Source: Pleurotus djamor
Lineage: Eukaryota; Basidiomycota; Agaricomycetes; Agaricales; Pleurotaceae
Reading direction: 5' to 3'
Length of the DNA: 26,955 nucleotides
NCBI GenBank assembly: GCA_029747585.1
Contig: JAPEVF010000126.1
Coordinates: 74,999-101,953 of the forward strand
Shown one piece after another: positions 1 through 9,698 of this stretch. The position numbers were made by a program, and so were the translations under genes. The notes below the pieces were generated by a model. The model was not told where the DNA came from and did no database searches. It saw only the letters and a program-made list of their open reading frames with translations. Every line of letters begins with the position of its first letter. Within the stretch, counting starts at the first letter, position 1.

Positions 1-418
1 CTTGGGGGCCATCACCAAGTGTTGCCGCTGCAGTAGGGGAGGACGGTAAAGAAAGGTAATCAAGATAAAGGTTGGGGAGTAGAGCGGCATGGTAAGCTCC
101 TACAAGTGCCGACAGAGGTTCGATGTACAGNANGNNCAGACGATACGACAAGGGAATGTTCTGAGGCATCGCCGCATCGTAGTNCANNNNTNCATANGGC
201 CTCAGGGTCAGTCAGGGTCCCTTGCAACCAGGGCCAGGCACGCCCGCCACGCGCCATCATCTAGCGCGCCTCCGTGGCCCCCGGCGCAAAGTCAGCCTAA
301 GTCACTTCTCGTCACCNCAAGACACAACGACGCGAAATTCATCTTCAGGTTCTTATATTTAAGACCCTATCAACGCTACCATCACATTCCTCACCCTTGT
401 CTCTCCCCACCGAACCGA
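1..418. other. 5' flank of the ligase gene, no gene seen
   Basis: No reading frame here looks like a real gene. The open frame entering the ligase from position 89 is most simply the 5' untranslated region. It contains clustered ambiguous bases at 131-192 and a TATA-like element at 354-362. Confidence 0.5.
354..362 (+). promoter_or_regulatory. TATA-like element of the ligase gene
   Basis: The sequence TATATTTAA lies about 57-65 nt upstream of the chosen ATG at 419, followed by a pyrimidine-rich leader. The position suits a core promoter. This is a motif match only. Confidence 0.4.
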
Positions 419-3179
419 ATGACACAAGACGACTTGAAAGAAATTGATGGTGTCACTCCCGATGTTTGGCTGGCTGATGGCGAAGAGAAGTCGGTTGGCT
501 CGAAAAGCAGGTCAGTCTAGCTTTGTCTGGTGCGGTGCAACGATTTCCTCACGTCGTTACTTGGTTCTTGATTCTCAGCAAAGCTGTTTACAAATGCAAG
601 AGAACATTTGACCATTATTACTGGTACGTTGCAGTCATTTCGTAAGATCACCGGTATCCTGATGTCTCCTTCCAGCACCTGTCCAGTACGCTTTTTTGAT
701 TCAACCTCATAAAGCGATACCTCATAAAAATCCAAATAATAGGCCTGGAGGAACCAAGTATGTGCTCCAACTCCTATCTGAATTAGTTTTCATTGCGACT
801 TCAGCCCGGAGTACCTGTCAATGCACGTTCTTGCAAGCATCTCAGATCCTTGCTGGGTGACAGCTACGAAGAAGCGCGTCTTAAGCTTCGCAACCCAGAC
901 GGACCTCCNGCCAAAGGCAAGGCGAAGGCCAAACCNGTCCCAAGGTCTCGTTCCAAGAAGCAGAAAGACGTGGAAGAAGAGGAGCCAGAAGCAGAGGCAG
1001 CGGCCGACGATCANGAAGAAGAAGACGTCAAACCAAAACGTAGATCCANTCGGACTACGTCAGCGTCCACTTCCAAGATNGATGCTAAGAGTAAGAAGGC
1101 CGAAGCTGATGTAGGACGTTCAGCAAAACCTTCNTCANNCACGAAGCCAGCGTCTAAGGNTACCTCCAAGCGTAAGAGAGTGGAAGAAGATGANGAAGAG
1201 GAAGAGGANCCAGCNCNGAAGCCAACGAANGCACGCGCTGGTAAGCCTTCTTCCANNGCCTCAAATTCCAAACGCGTGAAGACTTCCGCCGCTGCGAAAC
1301 AAGAAGACGACGNCGANNNCAANNNGATGGAAGGNATTATTGAAGAGANCAAAGATGNNGNCGAACCNGAGGNATCTGACGCGGCTGACAACGAAGATGA
1401 GCTCGNCTCCATTGATGGGGTCAAGCCCAAGGTNTTTNTAGCGGACGGGGAAGAGCGAGAAGTTGGTTCTCAGACTAGGTTTGCCTCTCCCCTCCTCCCA
1501 CNCAATCTGTCTGAANACNNTATGAACATAGTAATTCAAAGTACAAGATCAAGCGAACCTGGGATCATTATTACTGGTCAGAGGTCCTGTNTTCTATCTA
1601 TGCCGAGCCAGCTAACCCTTCCTCCACGATAGCTCTTGTCCGGTTNGTGGNTTGCACCGTTTTCACTCCGACTTATAGCTAACGATATCGTTGTACTTAG
1701 GCTTGGAGGAACCAGGTAAGATCTAGACCTACGAATATGGCTTGGAAATTTACGCACATGTCATTTAGGGTGGTGCACCCGTCAACGCTCGTACTTGCAA
1801 ACATCTCAAGGAACTCCTTGGCGAGAAATACGAAATTGCGCGTCTTAAGTTAAAGAACCCCCATGGAGCTCCGCCTACCAGCAAGAGTAAACCAGCGTCC
1901 AAGAAGCGCAAGGCGGCTGACGACGAAGACGGTGATGATGACGAGGACTCTTCCAAGACCACCAAGAAAGTTCCAGACCTTTTGCTCGCAACCAAATGGG
2001 ACCTTGAAACGGGACAGGATCCTACTGGCTGGTGGGTATCCGAAAAGCTGGATGGAGTTCGGTGCGTACAGATTCTTCGGTCTTTCTATAGTNCAACGCG
2101 AGCTCANACTCGCATCCCGATTGGAAGAGCGTTTTATGATGGCTCTCGCATGTTCAGCCGACTGGGCAACCTGTTTACTCCCCCAAAATGGTTTTTGGAC
2201 GGTAAGCACCCTCGTTCNCGTGGACCTGNCGATANCAATGTTCAACGGCGAACCAGCTCTTCCCAAGGATGTCACCCTTGATGGCGAGCTGTTTGGGGGT
2301 AGAGGGCAATTTCAATCTACCGTATCCGTGGTCAAAACTATCAATTCCCCTCATTGGAAAGGCATTTCNTTCCAAGTGCGTGTCGTTCCAGACCCTCTTG
2401 ANATGCTCGCTCATCTATTAATTTGCCTTAGGTTTTCGACGTTCCCTCTAAAGCCGACCTCCCTTTCGAAGATCGTCTCACCTGGCTCAAGACAGCGTTT
2501 GGAGACGGTGGCTCCCATGCCGTGAAGTTCGTCAATGTTGTCGAGCANGTCGAAGCTCGGGACCGAGACCACGTTTTAGAGAAGCTTCAGGAAATAGAGT
2601 CCTTAGGCGGGGAGGGTCTCATGCTTCGCAAACCTGGAAGCCTGTACGAAGGCAGGCGATCGAATACTCTCCTGAAGATCAAGGTTCGCGTATTCCTGTA
2701 ATTCGCTCCGACTCTCCGAGGCACTCACAGAACTCGCCATCTCTCAGACCTTTTATGACGCAGAGGCCCTTGTCATTGGTTACGAACCGGGAAAAGGTCG
2801 CAATAAGGGTGTCACTGGTGCTCTCAAGTGTAAAATGGCTTCAGGGAAGGTGCGCATNATGAATTCACTCGACCGAAAAGGGCCTGGCTTAACTTCGCCA
2901 CACATCGTCTAGACTTTCAANGTTGGTACAGGCTTGAGTTATAAACAGCGCCAAAATCCGCCCAAGACCGGTGCGATCATCGTTTATCGCTTCCAGGAGC
3001 TGACAAGAGATGGTGTGCCCAGGTGAACATGGTTTAGTTTGCACTGCGGTTTTTAATGCTCACTGGTTTCCGGTCAAAGGTTTCCCTCGTTTGTTGGCGA
3101 AGCCGCTGACAAGGACGAGCCCAAGGATGCTGATATCCCTGAGCATCGTAAAGGTGGGGCCACCAAGTCTGATGATTAG
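419..3179 (+). CDS. ATP-dependent DNA ligase with two N-terminal SWIM zinc-finger modules
   Basis: Predicted to seal DNA nicks by the lysine-AMP mechanism. Model: join(419..510,579..623,676..685,743..757,805..1478,1532..1576,1633..1642,1701..1715,1769..2061,2128..2201,2257..2375,2432..2683,2748..2849,2913..3022,3080..3179), 1956 nt, 651 aa, closing in frame. Two 78-residue modules (about residues 10-87 and 258-335) each carry a SWIM pattern CxC-x15-CxH: Cys46, Cys48, Cys64, His66 and Cys294, Cys296, Cys312, His314. They are joined by a Lys/Glu/Ser-rich linker and followed by another acidic linker. The core shows motif I EKLDGVR (Lys395), motif III TLDGEL, motif IIIa FQVFDV, motif IV GEGLMLR and motif V LLKIK. 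An OB-fold tail contains NPPKTGAIIVYRF and PRFPSFVGE, resembling compact bacterial-type ATP ligases rather than nuclear ligase I or IV. No mitochondrial or secretion signal is obvious. The Ns inside exons do not break the frame. Confidence 0.88.
428..874 (+). repeat. SWIM module, copy 1 (coding duplication)
   Basis: First of two paralogous 78-residue modules in the ligase, from DGVTPDVWLADGEE to the RLKLRNPDG stretch. By hand alignment about 55 of 78 residues match copy 2 (about 1385-1865) with no gaps. Both copies share the same internal exon sizes (45, 10 and 15 nt). This implies an intragenic duplication of a whole exon group. Zinc binding is expected from the SWIM family, typically for DNA or protein contacts. 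Confidence 0.8.
1385..1865 (+). repeat. SWIM module, copy 2 (coding duplication)
   Basis: Second module, beginning SIDGVKPKV and ending LKLKNPHG. It keeps all four putative zinc ligands with the same spacing as copy 1. Intron positions and phases match copy 1, but intron lengths and sequences have diverged, so the duplication is not recent. A few codons contain N (for example in the VFLADG stretch), so those residues are inferred from copy 1. Confidence 0.78.
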
Positions 3180-3824
3180 TGGCAGATGCCATGGGTTTTG
3201 TCTGTCGCACACTTTCGGATATTTCGGGGATGATTTTTTCCCAATACACTTCTACCTAGACGGACTATCTGATACATATCGTCGGTATCAACTTCCTCGA
3301 TTGCTCCTGTACGTAGAGGGTGAAATGCTATGTTCCCCATCCTGCCTTCCTCTCCCCCTAGGGCTCCCCTAATTTCTGTGCGTGCTCGACGCTTCGTGGA
3401 AGCAACAGGAACACAACGTGTAATCATCTACGCTTCTACGGACCCTATGACTATCTAGATGGCCCATCGCTCTAGCTTGTAATCGCATCACTCCTTTTCC
3501 CCTCGCCACGCTCGTCAATAACTAGTAAATGGCGCCCAACTTCCCTGATAAAATGCTTGTAAATCGTGCGCGAACATAGAACCACTGTTTCTCAAGCTGA
3601 GAATTGACTTGGGGTGTGCTTCTCACCACATCCTCACGACCACCTCATGGTTGGTCGAACTTGAAGTATAAACGACTTCGTCTGTCACGGACCGGCATTA
3701 CGGCGGGGGCAATATTTGCCGAAGTATGTAATTGGATGCACTGCTGTGCAGCAGCCGGCGCTTGAAGATATCGTCTCTTTGCTTCCTACCTTGTTCTCCT
3801 CCATTACAAGGTCTCGTTACATCC
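3180..3824. other. Intergenic region between the ligase and the membrane-anchored protein
   Basis: No frame with convincing coding character was found on either strand. It should hold the ligase 3' UTR and the promoter of the downstream gene, including TATAAA at 3667-3672. The open frames on both strands here have no recognisable motifs or splice structure. Confidence 0.5.
3667..3672 (+). promoter_or_regulatory. TATA box candidate
   Basis: TATAAA lies about 150 nt upstream of the ATG at 3825. That distance allows a leader of around 120 nt. Motif match only. Confidence 0.3.
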
Positions 3825-5103
3825 ATGCCTGCTCCAGCTGTCTATATCCTCGCTGCAGTTGGCACGGTGGCGGCCAGCCTTGCGTTCTACGAGGTGGGTG
3901 CCTTGTTCTGGATCTTATCTCCTCTACTAAACAAATGGTGCCGTAGTTTGTGTATGAACCCCACATCGCCCCCAAGCTCGAGCAATGGGCTGAAGAGTTC
4001 ATCGCTCGTCGCAAGGCCCGTCGTGCAGAGAGACAGGGGCTCATTGCGATTCCTCAGAACCCCCGGAGTAGCACAGGCGCTTCAAAGAAGGGACCTGGCT
4101 CCAGCGACAATGAATCTGATGACGATGACAACTGGGACCAGAAGAGAAACAATCGCCGGTCCTCTATCGAGCTAGAACATCTTGTAGCGAAGGAGTTAAG
4201 TGAATGGAGGAGCGAAATCGGAACTAGCGCTTTGAGGCACAGGAAGACCGCGAGCTCAAGCAAGCAGATGAGTACACTGGATGAGGTACGGTCACCCCCT
4301 TTTCAACTCGATTTACATGTCCTGACGCCGTCTAGTCCAATATCTCAATCCCCTACGCTGCGATCGCCCCAACCCATGTTATCTTCAACTCTGAACCTTC
4401 CACTCCCACGTCTACCATCGGGTCAGGATTTGGGAGACAAATTACACACCAGAATTCTCAATCTACGCTGCGCTCAGAGTTGCGCGCAGAAAGCGCTTCG
4501 CCAAACATGATCGCACAGCAGCCCGCTTCGCCCGAGATGCGATCATTCGGGCCTGGCCCGTGGGTCGCGCAGCAGCGTGATATAGCCCTTTCGCAGCGAT
4601 TTGAGAATTTCTTCATCTCAAACGATACCGATAACATCAGCGAGACCAGCTTTTCTAGGTCGATGTCACCAATCTCGAGCGCGTCGTCGACATCCCCGGT
4701 ACACGAGCTGCCCCCTATGGTTCCTGTTGTATCACAGGAGCTGTCTCCTAATTCGTCTCGTGCTCCGTCCCCGATGTACCAGACCGCCCTGTCGCCTCTT
4801 TCCTCTCCCATTCCTCCTCAAATCAACGTTATGAACTCTGGACCGCCTTCGCCAGCCTCCCCTTCGTTTTTCTCTCCCACAATTCCTTCGCTGTCATTCA
4901 CAGCCCGAGGCACATCATCTGATGAAGGAGATTTAGTCTCACGACCCACTTCTTCAATGTCCTTTTTATCTGATGCCCATACCGCCATCTCGGCTCCATC
5001 TGAGCTTTCGTTCTCCCCGAGTGACAATTTTGACGACTTGGAAGACGATATTTTATCCATCGGCAGTGGTTCTGATTTCGGATCTCCTAGAAACTCTGCA
5101 TAA
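3825..5103 (+). CDS. Membrane-anchored Ser/Pro-rich protein of unknown function
   Basis: Not recognised as a named family. Model: join(3825..3893,3947..4285,4336..5103), 1176 nt, 391 aa, phase-0 introns, the first with a TACTAAC-like branch point (CTACTAAAC). The N-terminus (PAPAVYILAAVGTVAASLAFYE) is a single hydrophobic helix starting at residue 2, suggesting a signal anchor. It is followed by a charged helix with EEFIARRKARRAERQ. The rest is predicted disordered: an acidic patch (ESDDDDN), many SP and TSP motifs that could be phosphorylated, and an acidic tail (DDLEDDILSIGSGSD). The N-terminal exon carries the anchor alone, which makes the start at 3825 convincing. It may be an ER or outer-membrane tail protein; the function is unknown. 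Confidence 0.75.
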
Positions 5104-6651
5104 GTAATCCAGCTTTCCTTGAAGCATCCTTCCATACGTCCATCAACTTAGAACATTGTGTTCATTGTATTAATCATCCTGGTTGTCGTGCCCTACATTG
5201 CATTGACTTTCTCAGTACCAGTCCATCTTGTACTTGTTATCTGTTTTTCCATTTGTCGACTCTCGTTGATCTGTAATAGTTTGTATCTCCATAGTTGCCT
5301 CTGTATCAGGCATCACTACTTCTCCTGAATGTAAATTGTATGTAACCGACGGAACGCTCCTTGCTGTTCTTCCTCGAATCAGCCACCGCCTCCTGTCTGT
5401 CCCTAGTCACATGTACCTTCTGTCAGGGTCGTGTTTACGTGTCCCCAAACAGTCTCCTCCTCCTTTAAGTTTATGCCAACCGCAAGCTCACTTTCCACAC
5501 AGCACGGTGAAGTCACAGACATTTTTGCATTTCTCTCAGTATGAGTACGATCATGCAGTAGGTGGTGAATCACTCAGGCCTCAGGCTGCGCTCAAATCTT
5601 ATGTAAATGTCTACTTGATTGACAGAAAGTCGTCTCCAATAAATCTGAAAACTTCCCGAAGTTGCTCCCAAGCAGTGTCATGGTGACGTGAGACATATCT
5701 GCCAGCGTATCAATTGTCAGCTATTCTAAGCCTATGCATCTAGCAAACACCTCCAGTATGCCTGATACCAGCCACCGCCAGTTGGTTCGACGCTTGTACC
5801 ACGCGTTACTGCTCAGCTGCTCAGCGATATCGGTTGATGTGCTGGCATCCTTCGCTCATGTCCCCACGCACTATGGTGCACCTGGAAGCCCTTCGGATGC
5901 AAAGTGGGCTCCGATTAACCAACATGATAACATATGGTAAATTTAGCCTTCGTACGTTTCTCGTTATGGTGTTGATTCTCTTCTTCTTTCTCTTCTTCTT
6001 CAGAGCCAAGTAAATCCATGTAGAGGCACATCATCAGAGGTGGCTCTACTTTCTAGACTTTTAGCTATTTCAGTCACGCCAACGTCGCTTCTATCGACCA
6101 CGTTTTGCTGTTTGCCATATGCCTTTAGGCATTGAAAATTCTTGGTTCCAAGGCTATACGGGCCTATAACTGCTTGCCGTGAAGCCTGTTGACTTGATAC
6201 GACTTCGGCACGGCGTAATAAAGATCCGAACAACAGACTGTCTTGACTCCCGATCATGGAAAAAAAGAAAATTGGATATACGAAACAAGAAAGACTCACA
6301 TCTCCTGCTGCGCGGCACCAACCAGATCACCAACACGTGCATCTCGAAGCTACTTCTATCGTTACTATGCTCCTTATGCTACGCTGCAATTAGACCTACA
6401 GAGGTCGACACAATGGAATTCCAAATTGTCAGACCCCTCATGCTTGTTCGCTCACGAGACTTTCTTCTTCGCGTTCATTCTTTGAATGGACTCTATCCAA
6501 CGCTGGTCAAATTTCTTTTTTCCTTGTCTGCTTTCCCGAACTCTTGCCGATCTAATAAGTCTTTCATCAGTATAAATGAAAGCATCTGGCCGCTATCACA
6601 ATCCGGAATCTCACCTCCAAGCCTCACCAGACATCCTTCGTCCTGTACACA
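5104..6651. other. 1.5 kb intergenic region, no supported gene
   Basis: I see no frame with splice-consistent coding character. The first 200-300 nt are T-rich and should contain the 3' UTR of the preceding gene. A pyrimidine-rich run (CTTCTT repeats) lies at about 5979-6003. The last part should be the GH16 promoter, with a TATAAAT at 6571-6577. Open frames of about 60-158 codons occur on both strands but show no domain, signal peptide or conserved motif. Confidence 0.45.
6571..6577 (+). promoter_or_regulatory. TATA box of the GH16 gene
   Basis: TATAAAT sits 75-81 nt upstream of the ATG at 6652, a usual distance for a fungal core promoter. Motif match only. Confidence 0.45.
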
Positions 6652-8195
6652 ATGAGGACCGCATTTTCAACCGTGGCGACCGTCTTTCTTATCCCTCAAC
6701 TCGTCATGGCGGCGACGTACTTCATGCAGGACGAAATAATCGGCACCGCCTTCCTAACCACCTTCAATTTCGAAGCTATCTCAGACCCCACTCACGGCCG
6801 AGTGTTCGTTCAATCTCCTTCTACGCTTCAGACATCGGCCTGACCGTTTCCTCGACAGAAATTACGTTGATGCTGGTACGGCCCAAAGGCAGAACCTGAC
6901 GTTCGCTTCTGGGAATACCTTCATCCTACGTGCGGACTCCAAGACGGTCTTGAGCTCCAGTGGTCCTGGAAGAAACTCAGTCCGTATCCAGTCCAAGAAA
7001 TCGTACACCACCCATGTCGCAATGTATGTGGTAGTAACTCCTCGGAACCAAAGACACGCCTCAGTATTTTTGTGATCCATAGCTTCGATATCCGCCATAT
7101 GCCACAAGGATGTGGCACCTGGCCAGCAGTAAGCGCCACAGTTCATATATCCTCCTATGAACACGCTGCTGATATGCATGATTCCATCAAGGTCTGGGAG
7201 AATGGCCCCAATTGGCCCAATGGAGTAAGTTGGTGCACTTTTCCACCGTTGTACACGCGTTGTGGTGTCCCCGCAATGCATCGTCTAATCCCTGATTCTC
7301 CTATACGTAGGGCGAAGTCGACATCGTTGAAGGTGTAAACGACCGTTCACCGAACCAGGTTACGCTTCATACCAGCGCAGGTTAGCTCCATCTTGGTACA
7401 TTTTCCGTGCTTTTGTTCACCACTTTATCTAGGATGTTCGATGCCAGCGTCCCGCTCGCAAACAGGGTAATTGAAAATCACTTTCTCCACGCGATATGCA
7501 ATTCATCTTACATTGAAATATTACAGAACGTCTGCACAGAATGATTGTAACGTCGCAACCAATAGCAACGCCGGGTGCGGCGTGAGGATGACACAAGCCA
7601 ATAACTACGGTCCTGGCTTCAACAATAACGGCGGAGGCTGGTGGGTATTGTATCTCTTAGGTCGTTCCGTTCAAGTCACTCAATGTCTTTCAAGGTACGC
7701 CGTCGAGCGCACGAGCACCTTTATCAAGGTATGGTTCTGGCCTAGGAACGCTGGGAACGTTCCTGCCGATGTGAGGAGTGGTGGGACCACGGTCAACACG
7801 GGTTCATGGGTATGTTGCTTCTAGTTGCCTCGTTGCTCTAGGTCCAACCGGCTCCTATCCAGGGCACGCCATCTGCTTTCTTCCCCAACACTCAGTGTGA
7901 CTTCGCCTCACATTTCAAAGCGCACAACATCATCATCAATTTGACATTCTGTGAGCATTTGAGATATACACGGCGATGCAAATAACGCTGAATGGTATCA
8001 AATTAGGTGGCGATTGGGCAGGGAATGCGTACGCGTCATCTGGATGCCCATCAAGCTGCGTTGGTGCGTCAAAAGCCAAAAATAGACCGATCCAAGTTCT
8101 GTGCTGACGCTTGAGGCCTAGACTACGTGAACAGAAACCCTGGTAGTTTTACCAACGCGTATTTCGACTTCGCAGGCTTGAGGGTTTACACTTGA
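6652..8195 (+). CDS. Secreted GH16 endo-1,3(4)-beta-glucanase (laminarinase-like)
   Basis: Likely hydrolyses beta-1,3 or mixed-linkage glucans outside the cell. Model: join(6652..6803,6859..7023,7083..7128,7192..7224,7311..7380,7433..7466,7527..7640,7695..7809,7863..7950,8007..8063,8122..8195), 948 nt, 315 aa in frame. Residues 1-21 form a signal peptide (ends LVMAATY). The GH16 catalytic motif is present as GGEVDIVEGVND, giving the E-x-D-x-x-E triad with nucleophile and acid/base glutamates. It is preceded by the usual GTWPAVWENGPNWPNG stretch. Other family-typical parts are the Cys-rich AGCGVRMTQANNYGPGFN region, GGWYAVERT and the C-terminal CDFASHF...CGDWAGNAY. The length matches basidiomycete Lam16A-type enzymes without a binding module. 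Eleven exons include small ones of 33, 34 and 46 nt. The gene is convergent with the Nudix gene, with stops 117 nt apart. Confidence 0.9.
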
Positions 8196-8312
8196 GTTCA
8201 AAGGCTTTCTTGGCAGTAAATCATAAATTTGCCGTCTTCCTAGGGCTAGAGTTTGTATTCATATGGGTTACGCTACGAGAAGATACGAAATATACACACC
8301 GTGCTGAGAAAT

Positions 8313-9593
8313 TCAAAGCCTACTCTTTGCATTGCCGCGTTTCCTGCGAATGGTATAGTCTGCCTTGTCACTCCGTGGGGGGACCACGCCGTGGCCCAGG
8401 AAATCTTCGGCGCTGTTGCTGTGGAGGTCGCACATGGCCAGAGTACCGGGAACGTCTGGTTTCAGTCGATTCTTTTCAATGACGGCGTTGAGCTGATCTA
8501 GTTCAATTGCAATTCCTTCTTGTTCATAGCTCTTGCGTAAGTCATCGTTGTTGAGAATATTGTACGCGATCCGCGCGTCGATACTGGGCGTTCCGCCAGG
8601 CGGTTGAAAGTCGAATGAAGGGAGGCGTTGGTAACCTATGGTAGCCGTGTGGATCAAGATCCACCTACAGGAGGCATTTTCAATGTTGGTCCATTTTTGG
8701 TCAACCAACATTACTCACGCAGTAAGTCCAAAGACAGGCTTAGTTCCGCCTGCTTCCCTGCCAGTCAAAAAGCTGTGAACTCTGACATAGCGTTGAGCAT
8801 AGCCATCTTCAACCCCACTACCGTCCCAAGGGATATCAAAGAACTTGTGGTATCCACCGTCCTCAACACCTTCCGATGAAGAGAGCTCGAGCACCTCCGG
8901 TTCTTGAGGGAATGGAGGTTTGGTCGACAAGAACGACTCGAGAGGATGAGAGAAAAGTGAGGCGACCTCGGCCTTGTTGAGAATAGGCTAAAGGGACGAT
9001 ATCAACAAAGGATAATGACTGGCCATATATTGAGGCGAACGGACTCTGAGTGTGTTATCCAAAATGAGCACAACCACGCTATTGACATAGGTCAGCGCTG
9101 CAAATGAATACTTATCAAGGAAGACTTACGGGGTTACAAGAAGTTGGTTGGACGCTAAAAATGGTTGAAGCACGCAGAGCAACGGAACCTTCGTTCGGTC
9201 GCGGGGCAAACCGATCTGCGGGTCATGTTAAACACAGAGTAAGAGACCTGAGCCAAACGAAGTAGAGTACTTCTTCGAAAGCTTCTCGCCGCTGAGTTTA
9301 GGGCACAGACGGTGAGTTACACGAGCTAATTCAACTCAGTCATTGAACTGATACTCACTGCAGTGTCTTCGAAAGTCCTGTCCTCTGGATCTACCTTCCC
9401 TCCGGGAAGAGANTGTGTCCCCGGCATATGACCTCAACGTTGCCGATCTGCGGTTGAGTAAAACATACAAATCGCCATTGCGACCAACGAAGAGTGCTAC
9501 AAGAACAGCCGCGCATTTCGAGCGAGGAAAGGGGACCGCATCAGCGGGCTTTGGTAAACGATACATTGCGAGGTTTCGCAGACATCTGTTCAT
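8313..9593 (-). CDS. Nudix hydrolase, coenzyme A diphosphatase (PCD1/NudL type), frame broken by one N
   Basis: Predicted to cleave CoA or acyl-CoA into phosphopantetheine and adenosine 3',5'-bisphosphate, classically in peroxisomes. Model: complement(join(8313..8664,8719..8987,9045..9078,9130..9215,9271..9291,9359..9593)). The NuCoA signature (LLNRRSATLRSYAGDT) leads into the Nudix box, PGGKVDPED then REAFEEIGLP. The box is split by introns, and RREAFEE is a 21-nt exon of its own. Later exons give VVVLILDNTLR and PVFGLTAWILIHTATIGY, typical of the fungal family. The frame closes (331 aa) only if the N at 9413 is not a real base, so I treat it as a sequencing or assembly artefact rather than a pseudogene. 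The start at 9593 (MNRCLRNLAMYRLPKP) is preferred; an in-frame ATG at 9644 is the alternative. No clear C-terminal peroxisomal tripeptide: it ends SRL, which is SKL-like and could work as PTS1. Confidence 0.82.
9413..9413. other. Frame-breaking ambiguous base in the Nudix gene
   Basis: The single N lies between the codons for GDT and SLPGGK. Keeping it shifts the frame just before the Nudix box; omitting it restores the whole conserved segment. An indel ambiguity is therefore the simplest reading. Confidence 0.6.
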
Positions 9594-9698
9594 TGTAAGC
9601 CATGGTTCAATAATACTGTGGACGACCCAACTTCTTAGAAGCATCACTGAGCTTGGGTATCTTCGCTCCGCTAAGATGTATTCGCGGTCTATGGTACT

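Noticed and set aside
1011..1430. Long minus-strand frame rich in Ser across the ligase linker
   Set aside because: It is the antisense shadow of the Lys/Glu/Asp-rich linker of the ligase.
5336..6655. Several open frames of 60-158 codons on both strands between the Ser/Pro-rich gene and GH16
   Set aside because: No domain, signal peptide or splice-consistent continuation; they overlap each other and look like chance frames in spacer DNA.
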